A DNA stretch of 64,000 bases, taken from positions 7,068,001 through 7,132,000 of the forward strand of contig NC_092806.1 of assembly GCF_040954645.1 (NCBI RefSeq), written 5' to 3'. Position 1 is the stretch's first letter. Each line of letters opens with the position of its first letter. The notes beneath the pieces are model-generated. The model saw only the letters and a program-made list of their open reading frames with translations, searched no databases and had not been told where the DNA came from. This DNA is from Diabrotica undecimpunctata. Its lineage: Eukaryota; Arthropoda; Insecta; Coleoptera; Chrysomelidae. Shown in pieces: positions 51,935-61,900 of this stretch. Both the position numbers and the translations under genes were made by a program.

Positions 51935-54138
51935 ATATTTGTTTCCATACTGAGCCCAATGAATTATGTTTTAAATTATATTTTTAAAGAAAGGAACATA
52001 GTAAGAAAATCACGTAGCAATACATTATGATAATACTCTTTATCGAGTTTATTTACCCAAGGGTGCAGTGGCTGAACGAGATTTTAAGTTGATGTGCCTC
52101 AAGCTAAAAAAAATTAAAAAAAAAATCTACTTAAGTATGTAATAAAACACTCAAAATGTATTTTTATAATTTTTATTTCTTATTCTCATACATATCCCAT
52201 ACATTAATTGCATTTTGAATATATGTACTGTTCAACATTTTTGAAGCTAAAAGATATCAGAATTTTCTTGACTAGAAGCTATTTAAATACAATTATTAAA
52301 TCGAACTGCACAAAAACGTTAGATGAATTTCAATTTATCAACAAAAATATAAAGTGACAATTTGCAGGATACACCCAGTAGACCGTTAATAACATTTCAC
52401 CTATAATTCGAATGTGTGCGTTTTCAATTTTTATTTCTAGAATAAAAGAAAAGAAACTAAATTTCTGGACTGCATCGACTACTATACGCACATGTATTGT
52501 TCTCATTTTCTTTTTGAGTTCGTTGGCTCAACTTAATTACAATAATTTCCAAAGAGTTCCATGAGACTGCAATTTTTTGGAGCAGGATATTGTTCTTAAT
52601 ATTGTTGATTTCCAAAGTTTTTCATTGTCAACGTTAGTGGAACCTGATATGGCACCGAAAGAAGATGTTTTTGTAATCATTTAGATTATGATTGCTATCA
52701 TTTAGGGCTAGACACGGCGTATACGTTGTTTTAGTATATTTTGAGTACAGTAGTACTCAAAAATTTTCATCGTATACTTTAGTCTTATACAGATATATAT
52801 TATTAACAAACGGTACGATGTTATATGGAATATTCATTGAATTTCGTCATTGAGATTTCAATAAACGATAACGCACGAGAGAAATCGTATCCTATAAATC
52901 TATTAAGCAATCAAAACCCATTATGTTCTTTCAACTGGTCAAGAATAAACCAAAAATCTCTTGTTATATACTTTGGATAACAATAATCTCTGGACTCAGC
53001 CATCCCCATGCATTATCTTTTGCAACCTACGTTGTCTCGTAGATTATTCAGTAATTATGAAAACAATAACATGTGATAAATTGTTGATGCATGCATCTAC
53101 TGGAGCAGCGAATAAAAAACTCTATATCTACGATCTACTGGAAGTACTTCGTTCCAATTCAGTCGGGAACTGTAAATTTCTTTTCATTCCTGATGGATCC
53201 GAAACAAATATCAAAAACCTTGCAAAGGCAATACTTTTATAGCACCAATCTTACATATATAGTTAACAACAGTTTACTATGTTCTTTTTTAGTGTACTTT
53301 TAGTACGAAAGCTCAATTTATTTAATTAACATTCCTTCTTTTTTGAGTCCAGGTTATACTATCAAAATGTGGCCCCCTATACGCTGATGTTCGATTTATG
53401 GACTCAAAACGGACATATATTTACCTATCGAGATAACTAAAGATATAAGCTGAACTCAAAAACACGTTCCTAATAATAAATTAAAAATAAATATATGTAT
53501 ATATAAATAAATCACCACACCAAATGCTTGTCAAGTCTTAAACTTATCATAAATGCTACTTAAGCCATATTTTCAGGAACATGCCGTAAATAGATGATCA
53601 ATTTTGACAATGTTTATTTCTAAAAAGCATTAATTTTAGTTAAAACACGGAATATTCCTGTAAATCTTGAGATGGCCCATATTTTAGGCCCTTACAAATT
53701 AAGGAAACTAACAAATGCTTTATAAAGTGGAAAAATTAAATACTTACTACAGGATTTTCCCAACTAAAATAGTACATACAAGATGTACAGTTCGCCTGTA
53801 ATTTTACATACACCATACAATTTGCTGATACTTAATTGAAATTCATTATTATTAATATAAACAAACTATATTTTTGAAAATTTTTACTGCTACTCATAGG
53901 TTATTTCTTGTCTGTTATTTATCTATGTAAACTTCCCAGGCATGACCATTGACCATCTCTATCTGCTCTGACAGTCAAGTACTGTTTCTTGAGTGCAAGA
54001 GACCTTTAGACCTTGAGTCCTGTAGTACTGGTCGAGGTAGTCCCAAAGAGCTTCTTTTATAGAGGTTCTAGGACTCCTGGGCCAGTTGTGGAGGTATGAG
54101 ATAGACTGGTCTCCATATAATGGGGCTATCCAAAAGTC
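51935..54138. other. No gene recognised
   Basis: AT-rich. The 93-codon ORF 52961-53242 (LLMHASTGAANKKLYIYDLL, SNSVGNCKFLFIPDGSETNI) has no family I know and no clear gene structure. The rest has no motif. Confidence 0.4.
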
Positions 54139-54420
54139 TATGATGCTATCTGGTGTTCAGTATGCTTACCGGCCACTGTAGACTCAGGCGGCATCTTCAT
54201 CTACGAGCGGATGGCTCACGGTGCCGTCTTTGTAATTGATGCTCTCTGGTGTTCAGTATGCTTTGTAATAAGGAAGAGGAAACCTTCTCACATGTCCTCT
54301 GGAAGTGCCCGGCACTGGTCTATCGGAGATGGCAGATCCTGGGTGCAGCCTTTATGCAACCGAGCCAGATGGGAGAGTTAACTGCAAAGAGACTTTTGGC
54401 TTTCTGTAACTACTAAAGGA
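54139..54420 (+). pseudogene. RNase H-bearing LINE C-terminal tail with small insertion
   Basis: LTGHCRLRRHLHLRADGSRC followed by RLCN, then after a 33-bp interruption KEEETFSHVLWKCPALVYRR, WQILGAAFMQPSQMGELTAK and RLLAFCNY. This is the C..C....E...H.L..CP Cys/His end also present in the copy at 3.7-3.9 kb (CRFCHNEKETAEHIL), from the I/R1/LOA-type group. The interruption repeats 26 bp found 99 bp upstream (TGATGCT-TCTGGTGTTCAG). Decayed. Confidence 0.7.
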
Positions 54421-54648
54421 TTACACGTTCGTAACGGCAGGAAGGGCTCATATTTGGTGCTCCTGCTGATTATGACAGATAAGGAAGCTTGAAACAGCCT
54501 ATTTTCCAGAAACGCCGACGAATAGGTCCTTCTGGGCCTAGTCCGTATAATAGGGGTGATACAATGCACCCGTCTTAGGAAGTTTAAGTGGCTAAAGGGC
54601 TCATAAATGAGCCCTTCCTCGATCTACCATAACCTTTACCACAACTAT

Positions 54649-54735
54649 CTCTTTCTAATGGACGGGGTTTATTGCGCATGTGACTTTCTCACTCCAAAGG
54701 TCACGCGGTCGATAAACTCGGCCCATTAGAAAGAG
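54649..54735. repeat. 87-bp hairpin
   Basis: CTCTTTCTAATGGACGGGGT followed by TTATTGCGCATGTGAC is inverted as GTCACGCGGTCGATAAACTC followed by GGCCCATTAGAAAGAG. This gives about 37 paired positions with a few mismatches around a loop of about 13 nt (TTTCTCACTCCAA). It is non-coding. It could be a small foldback element or give a structured RNA. Confidence 0.7.
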
Positions 54736-54763
54736 ATGCAGGGATTACTTTGCGTCAGTTATC

Positions 54764-55650
54764 TCATTCGCACGAACGGGCTTGTACTGCAGCACAGTCT
54801 ATTGGTATTATATGTCTATGAATTATCACGTTGGTGCTCGATCTAAACTCGAAACATGTCGCCAAATGCGAAATGGTCAAGTATATCTTGAGCAAGATTA
54901 CCATATACAACACATCTGTTTTTATTACATCACATGATGAAATTTTGAAGTTCTTGATCAATTCTTGCTCTTCTTGCATGGTCTCTAGCACACGCTCGTT
55001 GGATACATGTACTGTCCACAAGATTTTGAGCATGCGACAATAACACCACAACTTTAACGCTTGTTAAACGACTAAAATCTATTTAAACTTTTGACTTTTA
55101 CTGTCGTACAATCGAGCTGACCAAAAATTAATCTAATCCAGGGCTTAGTTATTTAGTTTTAGTAATGCGTCTTTAATATTATTTTTCCTGGTTCATTTCA
55201 TTGCTTTCACTGTTTACTGCGTTTTCTAGATACTCTGCCATTATGGCGGTGTCATCTGCTTATCTGATGTTATTCATAATTTCACCACTGATTGTAACAC
55301 CTTAGTTACGATTGTTGATAGCTATTTTAGACACTGATTCAGAGTAGGCATTAAACAACTTCGGTGACAAAACACGTCCCCGTCTGACACTACGTTTAAT
55401 AGGATCTTAGCTGAAACCTCCTGATCAACCTTAATGTAAGAGGTCTGATGATAGTAAAGATTTTAGAAGGATCTTATGTCATACGTGTCCAGACCAACTA
55501 AGTCTAAGCATTGAAATAGTAATGTATGTGGTACTCCATCAAAAGCTTGCCCGAAATATATAAAATATACTATAAAAGATACTAACATCCATGGCTGCTT
55601 TTATTTCTTTCTCTTGACTCAACTCATAGATCCATCGGAACTCCTTGTGC
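54764..55650 (-). pseudogene. RTE-like fragment, decayed
   Basis: The minus strand from 55650 down reads FDGVPHTLLFQCLDLVGLDT then YDIRSF, RVLSPKLFNAYSESVSKIAI, GVTISGEIMNNIR then ADDTAIMAEYLENA (the YADD block, with Tyr replaced by a stop). Near 55050-54960 it reads MWCYCRMLKILWTVHVSNER then VLETMQEEQELI. These are palm and thumb of the RTE-like family, with a deletion between the YADD block and the thumb and many stops. Confidence 0.75.
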
Positions 55651-56365
55651 AAAAATACATATAGTTAGTTTGAGTTTGAACAATAATGTATTTAAATCAA
55701 GTACGTACCTACATTTTATCTTTATTTGTTTCAAATTGATTTGAAGATTTCTAATGCAACCCTTTTTATATCTATTTGAGGTTTTCATTTCCCAACATTC
55801 TTAAAATTTTTTGAATGTTCCAATAAAACCAAAGCGGAACTGTACATCCTGTACGAAAAATTTACTATCCTACATAATACAGAGTTTTGCGAAGTCTTTG
55901 GCGTAGAATAAAAAGCGTGTGTGATACAAAAATGCAAAATGAGTATATAAAACAACAAAACGGCCTAAGTACCCTTCGAAGATCCTAACATTTTTTAAAT
56001 GCTAACAGAAACTATATCACATATGATATAAACGGTTATTTTAACACATAAAGCAATACAGAAATAATTATATAGGTCTTTAGCATTAACGAAAAACAAA
56101 TTACTTAACGATAGTCACTTTCAAAATCTTTCCATTTGCGTTTTTAAGTAAAAGAACGAATTTCTATACCTGAGAATCTTTTATGGGGCAGTAAATATTA
56201 TTCCAAATTCGTTATTCTATTTGAGCTTATTCAGACGCTTTTAATTTACATAAACAAACAATTTAAACAAGGTAAAAAAAGGTGATGAAAAATCAGGAAC
56301 TTTTAGTTCTAACAAACGCAGACAAGTAGTTCCATTATAATCGAGAAAATGGAGCAAGGAACGTT
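55651..56365. other. No gene recognised
   Basis: AT-rich intergenic DNA without motifs. Confidence 0.5.
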
Positions 56366-57935
56366 CGAAAATTGGCGCAGTAAGACGGATTAAGATGCAG
56401 TTTGGTGCATTCGGTTCGTGTGTACGTCAGGAAATTTTGTAAATTATGCAATTGTACTTGTGCATAGGATAATTGCATTTAGAAAATGAATTTTCCAAAG
56501 TGGCAAATTTAAAAAATTTTTACTCGTCAAATATTAAATAAAATATCGCTGAACATGACTATTATGTTAACGAAAGTCACCGGACCCTGGGCACCAACGA
56601 TCTAGCTTAAAAAATTTTCTTTACTGGAATTTAAATTTTTATATTGACCTCCTTTTTGATAGTTAAGTTAGTAGCATTGCTTTTTAAAAAGTTTGTAGCA
56701 CTGATGCTACCTTTAAGCTACGTCAGGTAAGGATTTACTCGAAAACCGTCGAGAAACGAGTTTCGAATGATTTTATATGGAATCTGCAGAAAACACCCGG
56801 AGATAGTAGTTACCTTCCGCCCTGGGCACCAGGAACTTTGGAGACATTCGCCGATATAATATTCGTGTTCAGACACCTCAAAACCTCCTTCTTCTTCTTC
56901 TTCTTCTTCAGTGCCTTATCCGGTCCGGATGTTGGCGATCATCAAGGCTATCATGGTTTTGTTGACTGCTCTGCGAAACAGCTCCGCTGAGGTCATCCCA
57001 AACCATTGTCGGAGATTTTTCAACCACGAGATACGACGGCGGCCCGGTCCTCTTCTGCCAAATACTTTACCCTGCATAACAAGTTGAAGAATTCGATATT
57101 TTTCTTCGTTCCGCATCACGTGGCCGAGGTACTCAAGCTTGCGTTGTTTAATTAAATTAAGCACTTCTTTTTATTTTGTCATGCGCTGTAGGACCTCAAC
57201 GTTGGTGACATGGTCCACATAAGATATTTTTAGTATCCTTCTGTATATCCACATCTCGAAGGCTTCTATTCGTTTTTCAGTGGCTTGCGTCAGTGTCCAG
57301 GCTTCAACTCCATACAGTAACACTGGAAGAACGTAGCACCTCACTATTCGCATCTTGGTTCCCAAACTGAGATCACTGCAGCACAGCAAGGATCTCAACT
57401 TAATAAATGTAGACCGTGCCATTTCAATTCTGGATCTAATCTCTTGAGCGTAGTCCCATTGTACGTTGAGGGTAGTTCCGAGGTAAGTGAATCTGTCGAC
57501 TCTCTGGATCTCTTCGCTACCTGCCATTAGTGCCCCGGGATCTAAATTTGTACGGCTGACAACCATGAATTTAGTTTTCTTAATATTAAGGTTCAGTCCG
57601 TATGTTACGCTCACAGTTCGCACTCGGTCTAGTAAGGCCTGCAGATCGTTTAGGCTGGTTGCTAGTAACACAGTGTCATCGGCGTAGCGGATATTATTGA
57701 TGTATTCACCGTTCACTCGGATTCCCATGTCTCCTCCATAGTAACAAAATTGGACGTATTTTTTCAATATTTGACGAGTTTAAATTTTTTTAATTTGCAA
57801 CTCTGAAAAATGCATTTTCCAAATACAATTTTTCATTTCTTCACGATTGCATTAGTTCATAAAAATGCCTAACGCTCTCACGAATCGAATGCACCAAACG
57901 GCATCTTAATCCGTCTTACTGCGCCAATTTACGAC
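56366..57935. mobile_element. Long-TIR DNA element carrying a nested RTE fragment
   Basis: AAATTGGCGCAGTAAGACGG at the left end (about 56369) is inverted as CCGTCTTACTGCGCCAATTT at 57911-57930. Imperfect matching continues inward for about 170 bp on each side (for example TTTACTCGTCAAATATT at 56519 and its inverse AATATTTGACGAGTT near 57765). Apart from the RTE insert, the interior (56541-56880) is non-coding and contains CCCTGGGCACCA twice. No transposase is visible. Confidence 0.75.
56885..57750 (-). pseudogene. RTE-like 3' fragment, well preserved
   Basis: The minus strand from 57750 reads MGIRVNGEYINNIRYADDTV (catalytic YADD), GLNLNIKKTKFMVVSRT, FTYLGTTLNVQWDYAQEIRS, YVLPVLLYGVEAWTLTQATE, FEMWIYRRILKISYVDHVTN and VEVLQRMTK. 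After a stop or frame change at about 57171 it continues LNLIKQRKLEYLGHVMRNEE, RRISWLKNLRQWFGMTSAEL and MIANIRTG. The 3' end is a (GAA)n tail at 56889-56910. One break in about 280 codons makes it one of the younger copies. It is 5' truncated just before YADD and nested in the TIR element. Confidence 0.9.
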
Positions 57936-58599
57936 GGTTGAGCCGATTTTTGTGCTTCATTGCCTCGACTATTACTGAAGATATAAATTGTCCTATCCAG
58001 AGTATCCCTTTTTAAAGCAGAATAAAATTTGCTGGTAGTTTTTAGATCATAGACATTATGTTAGGCAGATGTTTTTAAAATAATTTGCTTAGCAATAGGA
58101 AGACAACAAATGGATATAAAACCGCCTTAGTGGTACTTAATATAACCATAGAGTTGGATATGGAAGTTTATTTAAAAAACATTTAAAAAATTAATACTGC
58201 TTGTGTTGCGTATTAAAAGATTCTGAACGTATCAATCAATCTTAACCTTATCATATCAGTCTAACGATCACAATTGTACTAAACACTTTCATGTGTCTAA
58301 AAGTACTAAGTAGCTAAATCTCTCGTAAAAAATCATTTTTTTTCACTATTTCCGTTTTTATGAAAAAGTTTCTCAAATATGGAAATTCTGATGTCTTTGC
58401 GACGTTGTATGATGCTGTGAATGGATAATAAGAATAGTGATGAGCACTGTTAAAACTAGATTGTCTATATATAGTACAGTTAATGCTAAACTAAATAATT
58501 ATTTCATAAAATCTAGCCGAGGTGTTTATAACAGCTATGTAAATTTTAAATTCTATACTAGTATTTCTTCACATACGTATAATTTGACGATTTTTGAAA
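57936..58599. other. Intergenic, downstream of futsch
   Basis: AT-rich, no motif. Confidence 0.5.
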
Positions 58600-58914
58600 A
58601 AACGTCAATTTGAGTTTATTCTTAAACTTTGAAATCATCAACATTATTCTTCTTTGGGGAAGAATAAGTTTGAATAAATATATAAACAGAACAACATTCA
58701 TAAGGGTTCTAGAAATCTTGAAAAACTCCTATTATCTTTACTGCTATGCTATGATTTTTCTTGTGAAGAAGACTGCTGAAAGAGGTACTTTGCAGGAAGA
58801 ACCAGATTGTACCTTTGGCTCTGTTTTTTCGTAGTTTTGAGTTTTATACGAAGGAATTGGTATCTTTCTCTTGATTATTGCTAGAGAAATGATATCTGGC
58901 GAAGGTCGGATGAA
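58600..58914 (-). other. Probable futsch 3' UTR
   Basis: Follows the futsch stop codon on the minus strand. AATAAA is present on the minus strand at 58619-58614, a reasonable polyadenylation signal about 300 nt after the stop. Extent is inferred, not observed. Confidence 0.4.
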
Positions 58915-61900
58915 TTAAAATTCTAATCTATAAGCACTACATGATGTTTCATGATCTTGGAGGTTAATGGTGCAGCGGGATGCAGAAGGAGATAAATCTA
59001 TTTTGAACTTTGTCAAAAGCTCTTCATTCTCTGCCACCCAATAGCCCAAAATGTCCGTGTCGTATGTGGGGATGATAGTGACTTCTGAAAATAAAGTACA
59101 CAATTTTAAAATAACTTATTTTTAAAAATTATGTAGAGTATTAAAAAACAAAAAGTATTTTGTCTTTGTCGAATCCGAATGTAAAGTGATAAAGTGTTCT
59201 GTGGCCGTGAAGTGAAGGAAATAATATGACAGATTTTTATATATTACTATATAAGTTATACAGGGTGTGTCAAAAAGTTATGTCATAAATTAAATCACTT
59301 ATTCCGGGGACAAAAATAAATTGATTGAATCCAACTTACCTTAGTACAAAAGTGTACACAAAAAAAGTTACAGGTCTTTGAAGTTACAAAATAAAAATTG
59401 TTTTTATTTTGCATTATCTCCTAAACTACTTGACATTTTGTAATAAAAATGGACACGTTACTTTCTTGTTCTGAAAGCATTTTATATAAAAAATAAACAA
59501 CAAAATTTAAGCGCACAGAAAAATTTTAAGTGGGGTGTGCAGCCCTAAATCCGCCTAATCTTTTAAGTACGTTCAAATCAAACGAATTTTGTTGCATCAT
59601 TAGTTTAACACATTATTTTTAAAATTTTTTGCTTCTTATCACTTTTTTAAAAAAACAGTTTTATTTGAGTTACGGCCCTTTTCATTAACCTTTAAAAAAT
59701 TACGTGCAACTAAATAAATGGCTTAAATGAATTAACATGTACAAAAAATGTCTATAACCTCTATAAATATGATATTACAATAAATGTTCAAAATGACCCC
59801 CATTTTCTTCAATACATATTCGGTATCGTTTTAATACGGAAAATTGAATGCGCTGAAAAATCATATTTTTCTGACGAAATTGATTTGCAGCTTCAATTAT
59901 TCTAACCCTCAATTGTTGTTCGTCCTCTATTGTTACAGAATACATTTTTTCTTTCATAAACCCCCAAAAGCAAAAGTCCATGGGGTTAAGACCTGGACTT
60001 CTGGGTGTCCAAGAAATAGATGCGTCACGAGCCCTTCCAATCCAACGACCAGGATACTGCCTGCAAAGGTATTCCCGGATTTCATTACTGTAATGCGGTG
60101 GAGCGCCATCTTGTAGAAACCACATATTTTGCCTTATTGCAATATTCACTTCTTCCAAATACTCTTGTAAATCGTTTGCCAAGAACTGCAAATAATCATC
60201 ACCATTTAAATTGTTGGGAAGAAATACTGGGTCTATTAGATTGTTATCCACAATTCCTGTCCAAACATTAACTTTGAAAGTCCTTTGGTGATGAGTCGTT
60301 TTTTTGGCGTGAAGATTTTCGTCGGCCCAAATGTGGTCGTTATGATGGTTTGTTATTCCATTTCTACTGAAGGTAGCCTCGTCGAAGATAGGTTATTGAA
60401 ATCATAATTTAATCTGATCCAACTTACCCAAAGTTAAATGCATATCTGCCAGTTCCTGAAATGTGTAGGCCATTGTAATATCAAAATTTTTAATATTAAT
60501 CTTATTCACACAATAATAAATGATAGCTTAAATTATTGACTATTATTGATGGAACTGTTTGTAATTATTGTATCCGTAGAAACTTATTGTAATTTTATGG
60601 CCAACTAGGAAAAAACTAGTTTTTCAAAAAAGTGATAAGAGGCAAAAAAGTTTTAAAATAATGTGTTAAACTAGTGATGCCACAAAATTCATTTGATTTG
60701 AACGTACTCAAAAGTTTGAGGGGATTTAGGGCTGCACACCCCCCTTAACATTTTTCTGTGCGCTTAGATTTTGTTGTTTATTTTGTATGAAAAATGCTTT
60801 CAGAACAAGCAAGTAACGTGTCCATTTTTATTACAAAATGTTAAGTAGTTTAGGAGATAATGCAAAAAAACAATTTTTATTTTGTAACTTCAAAGGGCTG
60901 TAACTTTTTTTTGTGTACACTTTTGTACTAAGGTAAGTTGGATTCAATAAATTTATTTTTGTCCCCGGAATGCGTGATTTAATTTATGACATACCTTTTT
61001 GAAACACCCTGTATATATAGAAGATTATCTACTACGGATACAGAAGAAATATAGATAGAAATATAGACATAGAAATATAGATAGCATATACGCTGGTTAG
61101 AAATACGCGAAGCGAAGGTTATACCTTTAGTGGTAACAATTTCGCCAATTGCCTTGATGCAATCAAATAGCACTACGTCTGGTTTAGCGTTCATAGCAAT
61201 CGCCTGAGTTTTACTAGGATACGATGTTGCTGTTATAGATTTTTTCTGTGTGATTTCGGCTACTGCAGCGAAGCTAGGTTGAGATGTTTCTGAAGATGAT
61301 GTCATTATTTGATTTTAATATTTTGAATACCAAAATATCAAGTATGATCAGAAACGACTGGCCTAATTTTAGTTGTCGAGAGTAAGTGATATCGACTTAC
61401 CAATAATGTTTACTTGATAAATAAAAAATCACATTAACTGACAAGTTTTTATTAAAAATACTATTAGAATAAGCCAGGTATTCACTCGTTGGATTCTAAA
61501 ATAGGAATTAAATTATATTGAAGAGTATAGTATTTCTAGATGAAGTTGTATTCACGAGATTACAAAAATAATTAAAAAAGGAAAGAAAAACAAGCAAATT
61601 CAGAAGATATACCGTTAATGATTAAAATTGCTATTAAAATATTATAAACAAAAAAAGCATATAAAAACATGTAAGAAATGTTAAACAACTTCTCTTCAGA
61701 CTTACCCAATTCTTTGTCTTCCCACGTCTGCTTTGCTTCTAACAAAGCATTGTATACTTCTCTGCTGGGCTCAATTCCTGAAAATACGTAATATCTCGCT
61801 CTAACCTTTCTGAAAAAGTTCACATAAGCATAATAAGCGTTTCCATGATGAGGTACGTAAGTAAGATCCACATAAACTGGATTAATCTTCTTGTTTTTAT

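Noticed and set aside
52961..53242. 93-codon ORF as a host gene
   Set aside because: Reads somewhat like protein, but there is no recognised family, conservation evidence or exon signal.
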